DNA of 64,000 bases, taken from NCBI RefSeq assembly GCF_014205015.1, contig NZ_JACHMO010000001.1:5952001-6016000 (forward strand). The letters are read 5' to 3'. The translations under genes and the position numbers were made by a program. The first letter of the stretch is position 1; each line of letters opens with the position of its first letter. This stretch comes from Saccharothrix ecbatanensis. Its GTDB lineage: Bacteria > Actinomycetota > Actinomycetes > Mycobacteriales > Pseudonocardiaceae. The notes beneath the pieces were generated by a model. It was not told where the DNA came from, did no database searches, and saw only the letters and a list, made by a program, of their open reading frames with translations. Below are positions 52,638 to 61,551 of the stretch, one piece after another.

Positions 52638-54027
52638 ACGGGCGGGTGGCGGCGGACAGGATGCGGATCAGGTCGGGCAACGCGGCGGTCAGCTGGTCAC
52701 GGGAGCAGGCGCTGTAGCCGATCGCGGCGCCGTGGACCTTCGGCCGGCCGGCGTGGTGACGGGCCAGGCCGTCCAAGCGCAGCCCGCGGTCGTAGGCCTC
52801 GGTGAGCGCGTCACGTTCCGCCTGGGCCGACGGCAGCGGCACGACGATGTGCGCGCCGGCATCGTCCCCCAGCACGGGAATCCCCGCCTCGGCGAATGCA
52901 GCCGAAAGCAGCGCACGGCGTTCCGACAGCTCACGGCGGAGCTTGCGGAGGTGACGACCCAGGTCACCGTTGCGCGCCAACTCCACCAGGACGCGTTGAC
53001 CCGCCGCAGACGGGCTGGTGCCGGTCCGATCGCGGTACGCCAGGACTTCCGCGGTGATCGATTCGGGCGCGACCATCCACCCCGCGCCCAACGTGGGCGT
53101 GAGGATCTTGCTCGTAGTACCCAGGTGCACCACGACGTCCGGCGCCAAAGCCGCCAGCAACGGCAACGGCGCGACGTCGTACCGCAGCTCGCCGTCGTAG
53201 TCGTCCTCGACGACCAGCCACCCCTCCGCCCGCGCCCGCTCCACCAACGCCACCCGCCGCGCCGCCGACATCCGCCCACCCATCGGGTACTGGTGCGCGG
53301 GCGAGCAGTACACGCCGCGCACGCCCGGCGGCACGGCCTCCACCAACAGCCCTTCCGCGTCCACGGGCGCCTGCACGACCCGCACGCCGGCGGCCCGGAA
53401 CGCCCACACCGCACGCTGGTACCCCGGCTCCTCCACCGCCACCGCGTCACCGGGCCGCAGCACCGCCGCCCCCAGCTCCACCAACGCCGCCGTCGTCCCC
53501 CCGGTCGCCAGCACCAGCTCCTCCCGCAGCCCGCCGCGCACCGCCAACCCCCGGTGCCGCAACAGGTGTTCCGCCACCACCGCCCGGTACTCCGGCAGCC
53601 CACCGCGAGCCGGCCGGAACAACGGCTGGACGTCCGCCGCCGCACGCCAGGCCCGCCGCCACGCCGCCCGGTCCAGCCCTTCCGCCCAAGGCGCGCCCGG
53701 AGCGAGGTCCACCACGTCGGCCACGACAGGCGGCGCCACGGCACGCCGGGTCCGCGACTTCAACGCACCCGGCGGCGTCGTCGTCACGTAGGTCCCGGAG
53801 CCGTGCCGTCCCGCGATCCAGCCCTCCGCGTGCAACTGCTCGTACGCCGCCGCCGTCACGGTCCGGCTCACGCCGAGCCGCTCGGCCAACGCCCGCGTCG
53901 AAGGCAGCCGGTCACCGCTGCGCAGCCGTCCGTCGGCCGCCGCCGCGCGCAGGGCGTCCGCGAGCTGCACGGCCAGCGGTTCGGCCGACGTGCGGTCCAA
54001 CACCACCGCCAACGCCGTCTCCGACAA
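52633..54027 (-). CDS. MocR-family regulator (GntR-aminotransferase fusion)
   Basis: 464 residues. An N-terminal GntR winged helix (about 15-75: L-A-D-A-L-R-A-A-A, R-L-P-S-T-R-A-L-A-E-R-L-G-V-S-R) is followed by a class I aminotransferase-like domain that binds PLP (V-E-D-D-Y-D-G-E-L-R-Y-D; L-G-T-T-S-K-I-L-T-P with the PLP lysine). TTG start at 54027 is supported by AGGAGG a few bases upstream. Divergent from a PNPOx-like gene, so it probably controls pyridoxal phosphate-related genes (PdxR-like). Confidence 0.92.
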   Translation of the reverse strand: MSETALAVVLDRTSAEPLAVQLADALRAAAADGRLRSGDRLPSTRALAERLGVSRTVTAAAYEQLHAEGWIAGRHGSGTYVTTTPPGALKSRTRRAVAPPVVADVVDLAPGAPWAEGLDRAAWRRAWRAAADVQPLFRPARGGLPEYRAVVAEHLLRHRGLAVRGGLREELVLATGGTTAALVELGAAVLRPGDAVAVEEPGYQRAVWAFRAAGVRVVQAPVDAEGLLVEAVPPGVRGVYCSPAHQYPMGGRMSAARRVALVERARAEGWLVVEDDYDGELRYDVAPLPLLAALAPDVVVHLGTTSKILTPTLGAGWMVAPESITAEVLAYRDRTGTSPSAAGQRVLVELARNGDLGRHLRKLRRELSERRALLSAAFAEAGIPVLGDDAGAHIVVPLPSAQAERDALTEAYDRGLRLDGLARHHAGRPKVHGAAIGYSACSRDQLTAALPDLIRILSAATRPS

Positions 54028-54076
54028 AGTGGCCTCCTCAGAATGCCGAGAATTGGCGCTTGATGAGTGCCACTTT
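54026..54076. promoter_or_regulatory. Inverted AAAGTGGC sites in the mocR/PNPOx gap
   Basis: AAAGTGGC (54026-54033) and GCCACTTT (54069-54076) are exact complements in the divergent gap. The first overlaps the mocR start and ribosome site. MocR/PdxR proteins bind paired sites of this kind; autoregulation and control of the oxidase gene are inferred. Confidence 0.5.
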
Positions 54077-54094
54077 ACCGGCGATGGTCAACGC

Positions 54095-54742
54095 ATGACG
54101 TTGTCACCGACGGACCGCAGCACCATCAAGCGCGGACGCAAGCGTGCCGTGACCGAACGAGAGGCGCTGCACGCCGTCCTCGACGCCGCCCTCGTCTGCC
54201 ACCTGGCCGTCGTCGTGGACGACGCGCCCATCGTGCTGCCCACCGGCTACGGCCGCGACGGCGACACCCTCTACATCCACGGCTCGACCGGCGCGCGCAG
54301 CCTCCGCCAGGCCGCGACCGGGGTGCCGGTGTGCGTCAGCGTGACCATCGTCGACGGCGTCGTCTACTCCCGCTCGGTGTTCAACCACTCGATGAACTAC
54401 CGCGCGGCCGTCATCCACGGCACCGCCGTACCGGTCACCGACGAGGACGCCAAGCTGCACGGCGTGCGCGTCATCACCGAGCACATCGCACCCGGCTCGT
54501 GGGACTACGCCCGCCCGCCGACGACGAAGGAGCTCGCCTCGACCGCCGTGCTGTCCCTGGACCTGGCCGAGGCGTCCGTGAAGATCCGCAGCGGCCCGCC
54601 CGGTGACGACCCGGAGGAGGTCGCCGCCAACGAGAAGTGGGCGGGAGTGCTGCCGCTGCGCACGGTGTGGGGCGAGCCCGAGCCGGACCCGCAGCTGGTC
54701 GGCGGCTGGGACGTGCCGCCGCACGTCACCGCGCGGAGGTAG
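54095..54742 (+). CDS. Pyridoxamine 5'-phosphate oxidase-like flavin-binding protein
   Basis: 215 residues of the PNPOx-like split-barrel family (Pyridox_ox_2 type). A-L-V-C-H-L-A-V-V-V-D-D-A-P-I-V-L-P-T-G-Y-G-R-D-G-D-T-L-Y-I-H-G-S-T-G-A-R-S is the typical sheet, and F-N-H-S-M-N-Y-R-A-A-V-I-H-G follows. FMN or F420 binding is expected; catalytic PNPOx activity is not proven. Divergent from the MocR gene. Its last 17 bases overlap the convergent cysteine dioxygenase gene. Confidence 0.85.
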   Translation: MTLSPTDRSTIKRGRKRAVTEREALHAVLDAALVCHLAVVVDDAPIVLPTGYGRDGDTLYIHGSTGARSLRQAATGVPVCVSVTIVDGVVYSRSVFNHSMNYRAAVIHGTAVPVTDEDAKLHGVRVITEHIAPGSWDYARPPTTKELASTAVLSLDLAEASVKIRSGPPGDDPEEVAANEKWAGVLPLRTVWGEPEPDPQLVGGWDVPPHVTARR

Positions 54743-55193
54743 TCCCCGACACCGGGTCGAACCGCAGCGGCCGGATGGTGCGCCCGCCGTCGCGGTACAC
54801 GTGGATCGTGACGGCCGGGTCGGCGCCGTCGTTGCGCACCTGGTGCACGTACGACGGTCCGAACGCCCGCGACTGCCCGGCCACCAGGTGGTGCAGCACC
54901 TGGGTCGGACCGGGCGTGACGATCTCCGTCAACGAGCCGCTGACCACGGTGAACGCGCCGCTCGTCGCGCCGTGGTCGTGCAGGTCGGCGTGCTGGCCGG
55001 GCAACCAGCTCATCAGCCACACCTCCTGCTCCTCGGTCTTCTCCACCAGCGCGGCGAAGCGGGTGTCGGGGTCGTAGCGGAGCAGGTGGGCCCAGCGCTC
55101 ACGTCGTGCCGCCGTGTCGAGCGCGATCCGCACGGGGTGCGGCGCGGCGTGCGACTGGGGCAGGGCGATGGTGTTCTCCGGAACGGCGAACAT
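54726..55193 (-). CDS. Cysteine dioxygenase
   Basis: 155-residue cupin oxidising cysteine to cysteine sulfinate. Iron ligands His72, His74 (L-H-D-H-G-A-T-S-G-A-F) and His117 (F-G-P-S-Y-V-H-Q-V-R-N) are present. ATG 55193 has AGAAGGA just upstream. It is preceded by a 26- (or 21-) codon leader peptide gene with a Cys codon and by three complementary hairpin segments, pointing to cysteine-controlled expression. Neighbouring trans-sulfuration gene fits sulfur amino-acid metabolism. Confidence 0.92.
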   Translation of the reverse strand: MFAVPENTIALPQSHAAPHPVRIALDTAARRERWAHLLRYDPDTRFAALVEKTEEQEVWLMSWLPGQHADLHDHGATSGAFTVVSGSLTEIVTPGPTQVLHHLVAGQSRAFGPSYVHQVRNDGADPAVTIHVYRDGGRTIRPLRFDPVSGTTSAR

Positions 55194-55205
55194 GGTTCCT
55201 TCTCG

Positions 55206-55237
55206 GGCTCGGGTGAGTGCGAGCCTCAGGGGCTCGC
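55206..55237 (-). promoter_or_regulatory. Mutually exclusive hairpin segments before cysteine dioxygenase
   Basis: On the minus strand GCGAGCC (55237-55231), GGCTCGC (55225-55219) and CGAGCC (55211-55206) occur in order. The middle one can pair with either neighbour. The last lies next to the ribosome binding site (AAGGA near 55197-55201). This is the layout of a translational or transcriptional attenuator following a leader peptide. Confidence 0.6.
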
Positions 55238-55251
55238 GGGACGCGAGACGA

Positions 55252-55332
55252 TCACCGAGAGAGACAGAGCGCGCTGGCGACCAGGCTGAGGTCGATGTGA
55301 CCCCGCCCGTCGATCATGGCGCGGAAAGACAT
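55252..55332 (-). CDS. Cysteine-responsive leader peptide
   Basis: 26-codon open frame (or 21 from the internal ATG at 55317) ending with the sequence H-I-D-L-S-L-V-A-S-A-L-C-L-S-R and a TGA stop. It matches the actinobacterial leader-peptide pattern H/R-x-D-L-x-x-V-A-S-A-x-C found upstream of cysteine and sulfur genes. It lies between the trans-sulfuration gene and cysteine dioxygenase, 58 bases before the latter. A 9-bp inverted repeat (GGTGACGAG, 55333-55341; complement 55354-55362) lies just upstream. The start choice is uncertain because no ribosome site is clear; it may be leaderless. Confidence 0.75.
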   Translation of the reverse strand: MSFRAMIDGRGHIDLSLVASALCLSR

Positions 55333-55384
55333 GGTGACGAGAGTGGCAGCACCCTCGTCACCACGCAACCGAGTCCCACGAAAT

Positions 55385-55426
55385 GGACCCGATCAGTGGT
55401 GCCCGGTCAGAGGTGCCTGGTCAGAG
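55385..55426. repeat. Three 14-bp tandem units at the trans-sulfuration gene end
   Basis: GGACCCGATCAGTG, GTGCCCGGTCAGAG and GTGCCTGGTCAGAG are adjacent. The last contains the stop codon of the minus-strand gene (TCA at 55421-55423). Because 14 is not a multiple of three, the copied stop codons fall in different frames. Confidence 0.85.
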
Positions 55427-56479
55427 AGCGCCGAGGACGTCCTCGACCAGGTCGGCGGTGTCCTCGCAGCCCGCGGACAGTCGGACCAGGCCCTCGGGCA
55501 CCGGGTCGCCCCACTGCGCGCGCCGGTCCAGGCTGGTGTGCAGGCCGCCGAAGCTGGTGCTCGCGAACACCAGCCGGGACCGTTCGAGGAACGCGGCGAC
55601 CGCGCCGGCGTCCGCCAACTCGAACGTCAGCACCCCGCCGAACCGCCGCATCTGCTTCGCCGCCACGACGTGCGCCGGGTCCTCGGGCGCGCCCGGCCAC
55701 CGCAGTCCGGTGACCGCCGGGTGCGCCTTGAGCACGTCGTACAGGGCCGCCGCGTTCGCCGCCTGCCGGCTCAGCCGCAGGTCGAGCGTGCCGAGCCCGC
55801 GGTGCGCCAGCCAGGCCTCGAACGGGCCGGGGATCGCGCCGCCGGTCGTCCGCGCCGCCCGCACGCGTTCCGCCAACGCCGGGTCCGAAGTGGACACGTG
55901 ACCGAGCAGCACGTCGCTGTGACCGGCGACGGCCTTCGTGTCGCTGCTCACCACCGCGTCCGCGCCCAGGAGCAACGGCTGCTGCCCGAGCGGCGTCGCG
56001 GTCGTGTTGTCCACCGCCACCAGCGTGCCCGCCGCGTGCGCGGCCTCGACCAGCGCCGCGATGTCGCACACGTCCAGCCCGGGGTTCGACGGTGACTCCA
56101 GCAGCACGAGCCGCACCCCGTCGAACGACGGGTACGGCCCGGCGGTCGGCACCTCGACCACTTCCACCGGCATCTCGGCGACCAGCGTGCGGGTCAGGTA
56201 GTAGCCGTCGCCGGGCACCATCACCACGTCACCGGGCTTGAGGACCACGCGCAGGAACGTCGAGATCGCCGCCATGCCGGACGGGAACAGCACGGCCGTG
56301 CCGCCGTCCAACCCGCCCAGCGCCGTCTCCAACGCGCGCCACGTCGGGTTGTGCGCCCGGCCGTACGTGTCCTCGCCGCCCAGGTGGTAGGCCGACGCGA
56401 ACACCGGCCCCGCCAGGAACGGCTCCCCCGGCGCGGACGGTGTCGAGTGCACGACGCGCGTGCCGTCGCCCCAGGTCAC
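55421..56479 (-). CDS. Cystathionine gamma-lyase/synthase-type PLP enzyme
   Basis: 352 residues of the Cys/Met-metabolism PLP family, slightly short. Features: [33 protein letters not shown], and PLP Lys182 in [12 protein letters not shown]. It breaks down cystathionine or a related sulfur amino acid. GTG start overlaps the gpsA stop by four bases. With cysteine dioxygenase downstream it suggests a cysteine supply-disposal unit. Confidence 0.9.
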   Translation of the reverse strand: MTWGDGTRVVHSTPSAPGEPFLAGPVFASAYHLGGEDTYGRAHNPTWRALETALGGLDGGTAVLFPSGMAAISTFLRVVLKPGDVVMVPGDGYYLTRTLVAEMPVEVVEVPTAGPYPSFDGVRLVLLESPSNPGLDVCDIAALVEAAHAAGTLVAVDNTTATPLGQQPLLLGADAVVSSDTKAVAGHSDVLLGHVSTSDPALAERVRAARTTGGAIPGPFEAWLAHRGLGTLDLRLSRQAANAAALYDVLKAHPAVTGLRWPGAPEDPAHVVAAKQMRRFGGVLTFELADAGAVAAFLERSRLVFASTSFGGLHTSLDRRAQWGDPVPEGLVRLSAGCEDTADLVEDVLGAL

Positions 56480-57486
56480 TGGCGTTCTGCCTTTCGTTCA
56501 CGGCCGAGCAGCGCGGCGGTGAGGACGCGCGGGTCCAGCCCTTCGTGGCACACCTGGTGCACGCCGTCGGTGATCGGCATGTCCACCCCGACCCGCGCGG
56601 CCAGCGCCCGGATCGACGAGCAGGACTTCACGCCCTCGGCGACCTGACCGTGCGCGGCCTCCTGCGCCTGCGCCAGCGAGTCGCCGCGCCCCAGCCGTTC
56701 CCCGAACGACCGGTTGCGCGACAGGGGGGACGCGCACGTCGCCACGAGGTCGCCCAGACCGGCCAACCCGGCGAACGTCAACGGGTCCGCGCCCAGCGCC
56801 GCGCCCAGCCGCGACGTCTCGGCGAGCCCGCGGGTGATGATCGAGGCCATCGTGTTGTCGCCGAACCCCATGCCCGCCGCCATGCCGCAGGCCAGCGCGA
56901 TGACGTTCTTGCACGCGCCGCCCAGCTCGCAGCCCACCACGTCCACGTTGGTGTAGGGCCGGAAGTAGGAGTTGGAGCACGCGTGCTGGAGGTCGACCGC
57001 GCGGTCGTGGTCGGTGCACGCGATGACCGTCGCGGTCGGCTGCTCGGCCGCGATCTCCTTGGCCAGGTTCGGCCCGGTCACCACCGCGACCTGGTCCTCC
57101 GGCACCCCGGCGACGTCGCGGATCACCTCGCTCATCCGCTTCAACGTGCCCAGTTCCACGCCCTTGGCGAGGCTGACCAGCGTGGCGCCCTTGGGCAGCG
57201 AGGACCGCCAGCCGGTGAGATTCGCCCGCAACGTCTGGCTCGGCACCGCCAGCACCACGGCCTGCGCGCCGGCCAACGCCTTGTCCGCGTCGGACGTGGC
57301 GTCCAGGTTCGCGGGCAGCGTCACGCCCGGCAGGTAGTCGGCGTTGACCCGGTTCTCCCGGATGGCGTCGGCCACCTCCGCGCGCCGCGCCCACAGCACG
57401 ACGTCCGTGCCGGAGTCGGCGAGCACCTTGGCGAAGGCGGTGCCCCACGATCCGGCGCCCAGCACCGCGACCCGGTCCACGGTCAT
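56476..57486 (-). CDS. gpsA: Glycerol-3-phosphate dehydrogenase [NAD(P)+]
   Basis: 336-residue enzyme reducing dihydroxyacetone phosphate to glycerol-3-phosphate for phospholipids. N-terminal [13 protein letters not shown] (about 6-18), V-S-L-A-K-G-V-E and [11 protein letters not shown] with catalytic Lys, and [15 protein letters not shown] overlaps the plsC stop (ATGA). Equivalent to gpdA2 in mycobacteria, placed before ddl there; here a PLP/cysteine island is inserted. Confidence 0.95.
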   Translation of the reverse strand: MTVDRVAVLGAGSWGTAFAKVLADSGTDVVLWARRAEVADAIRENRVNADYLPGVTLPANLDATSDADKALAGAQAVVLAVPSQTLRANLTGWRSSLPKGATLVSLAKGVELGTLKRMSEVIRDVAGVPEDQVAVVTGPNLAKEIAAEQPTATVIACTDHDRAVDLQHACSNSYFRPYTNVDVVGCELGGACKNVIALACGMAAGMGFGDNTMASIITRGLAETSRLGAALGADPLTFAGLAGLGDLVATCASPLSRNRSFGERLGRGDSLAQAQEAAHGQVAEGVKSCSSIRALAARVGVDMPITDGVHQVCHEGLDPRVLTAALLGRERKAERQ

Positions 57487-58190
57487 GCCTTCTTCGAGTA
57501 GAAGCCGTCGGGCGCCTGTTCGTCGCGGATGTCCGCGAGCAGGCCCTTGACCTCGTTCATCAGCACGTCCGTGACCTCGCGCAGCAACGCGATGTTGTGC
57601 GGCTGGGACCGGTAGGAGGACAGGTCGACCGGCGGGCCGACCTTCGTCACCACCGTCTTGCGCGGGAATGGGCGGAACTTCTTGTGGTAGTGGTCGTACA
57701 GCTCGCGGGTGCCCCAGCGCGCGACGGGCAGCACCGGCACGTCGTGCTCCAGGGCGAGCCTGGCCACACCGGTGCGGGACGCCATCGGCCAGCCGTCCGG
57801 GTCGCGGGTGATGGTGCCCTCCGGGTAGATGATCACGAGGAGGCCTTCCTCCAGCGCGGCGTGCGCGGCGCGGAGGCTCTGCTGGGCGTCGGCCGAGCCG
57901 CGGTAGACCGGGATCTGGCGCGCGCCCCGGAGCACGGAGCCGAGGACGGGGACGTTCCAGAGGCCGTGCTTGGCGAGGAAGCGCGGCACGCGGCCCTGCT
58001 TGCGGGTGAAGACGGCGTCGTAGACCGGGTCCAGGTGCGACACGTGGTTCATCACGATGAGCGCACCGCCGGTCCTGGGGATCAGCTCCGCGTCCTCGTT
58101 GCGCCGACGCGCCATCAACGCGGTGGCGGGGTAGAAGATCGCCGCCGCGAATCCGACCCAGAAGCCGCCCTTCTCCTTGGCCACCTGCAC
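57483..58190 (-). CDS. 1-acyl-sn-glycerol-3-phosphate acyltransferase
   Basis: 235-residue PlsC-type enzyme converting lysophosphatidate to phosphatidate. Catalytic His49-Asp54 in M-N-H-V-S-H-L-D, and acceptor motif Y-P-E-G-T-I-T near residue 120. A short hydrophobic stretch at 9-23 anchors it to the membrane. GTG start. Coupled to gpsA by overlap, so substrate production and acylation are joined. Divergent from cofC. Confidence 0.9.
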   Translation of the reverse strand: MQVAKEKGGFWVGFAAAIFYPATALMARRRNEDAELIPRTGGALIVMNHVSHLDPVYDAVFTRKQGRVPRFLAKHGLWNVPVLGSVLRGARQIPVYRGSADAQQSLRAAHAALEEGLLVIIYPEGTITRDPDGWPMASRTGVARLALEHDVPVLPVARWGTRELYDHYHKKFRPFPRKTVVTKVGPPVDLSSYRSQPHNIALLREVTDVLMNEVKGLLADIRDEQAPDGFYSKKA

Positions 58191-58267
58191 TCCCTCTTCG
58201 TCGTGGACCTGGAAGTCTTCCCCGGAAGGCCCGGCCAGGTCCAGCCGGCATCGGGGAGTATGGCGGG

Positions 58268-58876
58268 GTGGGAGCCGAAGTGGACCTGGTGGTGCCGGTC
58301 AAGACCCTGGACCGGGCCAAATCGCGGCTGGTGGGCGCCCGGCTGGACCGTCCGACGCTCGCGCTCGCGTTCGCGTTGGACACCATTTCGGCGGCGCTGC
58401 CGGTGGTGCGCAGTGTGTTGGCTGTCACGTCCGACCCGGCGGTGGTGGTGGAGTTGCGGGCGCTGGGGGTCGAGTCGGTGGCGGGGCCGGAGGGGTTGAA
58501 CGAGGCGCTGCGGTTCGGTTTCGGGGTGCTGCGGTCGCGGGACGCGGGATCGGTGGTGGGTGCGTTGCAGGCGGACTTGCCGGCTTTGCGGACCGGGGAG
58601 TTGGCGGCGGCGTTGGCGGCGGCGCGGGGGCGGGCGTTCTGCCCGGACCGGCAGGGGACCGGGACGACGTTGCTCCTGTCCGAGCCGGGTGGTGAGCTGG
58701 CTCCGGCTTTCGGCGGTGCGTCGGCGGTCGCTCACATGGCGTCGGGTGCTACGGCGCTGGTCGGGCCTTGGCCGTCGTTGCGGCATGACGTGGACACGGC
58801 GGAGGACCTCCGGTTGGCGGCGAACCTGGGGCTCGGCGCCCGCACCGCCGCCGCTCTGATTCCGGTCGGCAGCTGA
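58268..58876 (+). CDS. cofC: 2-phospho-L-lactate / phosphoenolpyruvate guanylyltransferase (coenzyme F420)
   Basis: 202 residues. [17 protein letters not shown] at the start (GTP site), A-L-Q-A-D-L-P-A-L (metal Asp) near residue 100, [11 protein letters not shown] and H-D-V-D-T-A-E-D-L towards the end. Called FbiD in mycobacteria. It activates phosphoenolpyruvate or phospholactate for F420 side-chain synthesis. Neighbour order plsC/cofC/ppk is conserved. Its 3' end is tandemly repeated. Confidence 0.92.
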   Translation: MGAEVDLVVPVKTLDRAKSRLVGARLDRPTLALAFALDTISAALPVVRSVLAVTSDPAVVVELRALGVESVAGPEGLNEALRFGFGVLRSRDAGSVVGALQADLPALRTGELAAALAAARGRAFCPDRQGTGTTLLLSEPGGELAPAFGGASAVAHMASGATALVGPWPSLRHDVDTAEDLRLAANLGLGARTAAALIPVGS

Positions 58877-58909
58877 TCCGGTAGGCAGCTGATCCGGTAG
58901 GCGGCTGAT
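58862..58909. repeat. Three 16-bp tandem units at the cofC end
   Basis: CCGGTCGGCAGCTGAT, CCGGTAGGCAGCTGAT and CCGGTAGGCGGCTGAT are adjacent. The first contains the cofC stop codon TGA. Since 16 = 1 mod 3, TGA appears in all three frames across the array. Confidence 0.9.
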
Positions 58910-59180
58910 CTCACGCTTGTCCGGCGCCGGTTGTCCACACCGCGACGTTCTATCCACAGGCCGCCCCGGCCGACGCGACTTTGTCGGTCCCATCCGGAAA
59001 GATCAAAGCAGGGGTCCCCTTGGCGGGGACGCCTGCGAAGCACGCCCCGGGAGACAGGCCCGGCCAAGCAGGCCCGGCCAAGCAGTCCCGGCGAGGCCAG
59101 CCAGGTGCGCTGGACCCGGCCAAACCCGACACCGAGAGCCCGAAGCTGGTGGTTGACAGCCCCACAGCGCGGCCTCAATC
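58910..59180. other. Gene-free region with DnaA-like boxes and short repeats
   Basis: No credible gene between cofC and the glycosidase gene. TTGTCCACA (58931-58939) equals the actinobacterial DnaA box and CTATCCACA (58950-58958) differs by one base from TTATCCACA. A 14-base unit AGGCCCGGCCAAGC is repeated at 59056 and 59070, with a decayed third copy after it. Promoter elements were not identified with confidence. Confidence 0.5.
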
Positions 59181-59194
59181 TGGGAGCGCTCCCA
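59181..59194. promoter_or_regulatory. CebR operator (perfect 14-bp palindrome)
   Basis: TGGGAGCGCTCCCA is identical to the CebR box known in Streptomyces for LacI-family control of cellobiose/cellulose genes. It ends 28 bases before the glycosidase start. CebR represses and is released by cellobiose; cebR itself is not in the window. Confidence 0.85.
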
Positions 59195-59222
59195 GACACC
59201 GTCGTCGCAGAGGACACCGCCG

Positions 59223-61244
59223 ATGAGATCGCGCACCGCCACCCTGCTCGTTCTCGCGCTCGCCGCCTCCCAACTGGGCGGCATCCCGATCGTCCAGGCA
59301 CAAGAAGACCCGGCCGCCGTCCGCGTCACGGTCAACGCCCGCGCCGGACTGGAATCGGTCGGCGACGCGGCGATCGGCGTCAACCACGCGATCTGGGACG
59401 CCCAGCTCGGCACACCCGAGGTCGCCGATCTCCTGCGCGACGCGGGCGTCCAGGCGATGCGCTACCCCGGCGGCTCGTACTCCGACATCTACCACTGGCG
59501 CGACCACACCGCCCCCGGCGGCTACGTCGCCCCGAACACCGACTTCGACCACTTCATGGCCGGTGTCCAGCGGGCCGGTGGGCAGGCGATCGTGGCCGCC
59601 AACTACGGCACCGGCACGCCGCAGGAAGCAGCCGACTGGGTCAGGTACGCCAACATCGAAAAGGGCTACGGCGTCAAGTACTGGGAAATCGGCAACGAGC
59701 TCTACGGCAACGGCCACTACGGCTCCGGCTGGGAAGCCGACGACCACCCCGACAAGAGCCCGGCCGGCTACGCGACCCTCGTCGCCGAGTACGCACGAGC
59801 GATGAAGGCGGTCGACCCGACGATCCAGGTCGGCGCGGTGCTGACCACGCCGGGTGACTGGCCGGACGGCCTCGTCACCAGCGGCGACGCGGGGACGTGG
59901 AACCAGGTCGTGCTCTCGATCGCCGGTCCGGTGGTCGACTTCGCCATCCTGCACTGGTACCCGAGCGGGACCGGGGCGGAGGTGCTGACCAAGACCGACC
60001 GCGTCCCGGACATGATCCGGTTGGCACGTCAGCAGATCGCCCGTTACGCGGGCAAGGAGCTCGGCATCGCGCTGACCGAGATCAACACCTCGTACGGCCG
60101 CAACACCCAGCCCGGCGCCCTGTTCGCCGCCGACGCGTACGCCACCCTCCTCCAGAACGGCGTGTTCACCGTCGACTGGTGGAACGTCCACAACGGACCG
60201 GACACCGCCTCCACGATCGGCGGCCACCCGGACTTCCACGACTACGGCCTGCTCTCCAGCGCCGGCTGTCTGTCCGACGGCACGGTCTGCCAACCACCAC
60301 TGAACACGCCGTTCGCCACCTACCACGGGCTGGCGATGACGTCGAAGTTCGTCCGCACCGGTGACCAGTTCGTCGTGGCCGGCGCGAATGACCCGCTGGT
60401 CAAGGTGCACGCGGCCCGTCGCGCGGACGGCGGCCTGGCCGTGCTGCTGATCAACGAAGACCCGGACGTGGCCAAGCCGGTCGCGGTCGACTACGCCGGT
60501 TACGCCCCCGCCGCCGACGCACAGGTGCTGACCTACACCAACGGCGACACTGCCATCTCGACCACCACGGGCAGCGCCGCATCGCTCACCCTCCCGCCGT
60601 ACTCGCTCACCACGCTGGTCCTGCGCCCGGCCACCCAGTCCACCGGCCCCTCCGCACCCGCCCGCCCCACCGCCACCACGGTTACGGACCGCGCGGCGAC
60701 GCTCACCTGGCCCGCGCCCGCCCAGGGCGCCAAGTACGAGGTCCACCGCCAGAACGGCACCGTCAGCGAGCAGTGGGGCGAGACCACCGGCACCACGTTC
60801 ACCGTGCGCAACCTCACGCCGAGCACCCGCTACACGGTCAACCTCATCGCCCGTGACGGCACGGGCCGGGTCTCGTGGTCCTCCCCGCCGCTCACGTTCA
60901 GCACCACCACACCGGCCGCGTCCACCTGCGCCGTCAAGCTGACCAACGCCAACGACTGGGGCAACGGCTACGTCGGCAGCGTCGACATCACCAACACCGG
61001 CAATGCCACCGTCGACAACTGGACGCTCGCCTTCGACTGGCCCACCGGCTGGCAGCAGATGAACAGCGGCTGGAACGCCACGTGGGCGCAGACCGGGGCA
61101 ACGGTCCGGGTCGCCGGCGCCGACCACAACCGGTCGCTGGCACCGGGAGCCACCGTGAACGTCGGCTTCGTCGGCGCCTACCAAGGCCCGAACGTGCCGC
61201 CGGCGGTCTTCAAGCTCAACGGGGTCCACTGCACGACCCGATGA
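59223..61244 (+). CDS. Secreted glycoside hydrolase with Fn3 and cellulose-binding (CBM2) domains
   Basis: 673 residues. A signal peptide covers ~1-27. The catalytic (beta/alpha)8 domain (~30-470) resembles alpha-L-arabinofuranosidase / GH clan [21 protein letters not shown] with probable acid/base Glu159, and A-L-T-E-I-N-T-S with probable nucleophile Glu286. A fibronectin III module (~478-560) is followed by a CBM2-like domain (~570-670; Cys573 and near-terminal Cys as disulfide; [11 protein letters not shown]). The CebR box upstream links it to plant-cell-wall breakdown. The exact substrate is not certain. Confidence 0.85.
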   Translation: MRSRTATLLVLALAASQLGGIPIVQAQEDPAAVRVTVNARAGLESVGDAAIGVNHAIWDAQLGTPEVADLLRDAGVQAMRYPGGSYSDIYHWRDHTAPGGYVAPNTDFDHFMAGVQRAGGQAIVAANYGTGTPQEAADWVRYANIEKGYGVKYWEIGNELYGNGHYGSGWEADDHPDKSPAGYATLVAEYARAMKAVDPTIQVGAVLTTPGDWPDGLVTSGDAGTWNQVVLSIAGPVVDFAILHWYPSGTGAEVLTKTDRVPDMIRLARQQIARYAGKELGIALTEINTSYGRNTQPGALFAADAYATLLQNGVFTVDWWNVHNGPDTASTIGGHPDFHDYGLLSSAGCLSDGTVCQPPLNTPFATYHGLAMTSKFVRTGDQFVVAGANDPLVKVHAARRADGGLAVLLINEDPDVAKPVAVDYAGYAPAADAQVLTYTNGDTAISTTTGSAASLTLPPYSLTTLVLRPATQSTGPSAPARPTATTVTDRAATLTWPAPAQGAKYEVHRQNGTVSEQWGETTGTTFTVRNLTPSTRYTVNLIARDGTGRVSWSSPPLTFSTTTPAASTCAVKLTNANDWGNGYVGSVDITNTGNATVDNWTLAFDWPTGWQQMNSGWNATWAQTGATVRVAGADHNRSLAPGATVNVGFVGAYQGPNVPPAVFKLNGVHCTTR

Positions 61245-61285
61245 CCACGGATCGGCAGCCCTGTCCGGTCGGCTAGCTTGGCAAC

Positions 61286-61492
61286 GTGACCAAGCAGCCG
61301 ACCGAGCAGGCCACGGTGAGCGCGCACCACGCGGACGGCTCGGCGACCGTGCTGCGCGACGACGGCGTGCTGGTGGACGTGTCCGCCGACGCTGTCGCCG
61401 CCGGCGGTTGGCGTTCACTGCGCGCCGGCCAGCGGGTCACCCTTGTGCGGGATGCCGCCGGTCACGTACGGGGCGTGCTGCGACCAGTGTGA
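61286..61492 (+). CDS. Small OB/cold-shock-like protein upstream of ppk
   Basis: 68 residues: [29 protein letters not shown] and [12 protein letters not shown]. The strand pattern and G-Q-R-V segment look like a shortened cold-shock (CSD) OB-fold without the aromatic RNA-binding motifs. Function not known. Conserved position ahead of ppk in related genomes is likely but not verified. Confidence 0.6.
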   Translation: MTKQPTEQATVSAHHADGSATVLRDDGVLVDVSADAVAAGGWRSLRAGQRVTLVRDAAGHVRGVLRPV

Positions 61493-61551
61493 CGCGGAGT
61501 TCACCACGTCGTCGGCTCCGATCAGCGCGCCGTCGCTCTTTCTGGGGAACA

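Noticed and set aside
55194..55420. A SAM or other metabolite riboswitch upstream of cysteine dioxygenase.
   Set aside because: No conserved riboswitch core was recognised; the leader peptide and simple exchangeable hairpins explain the region better.
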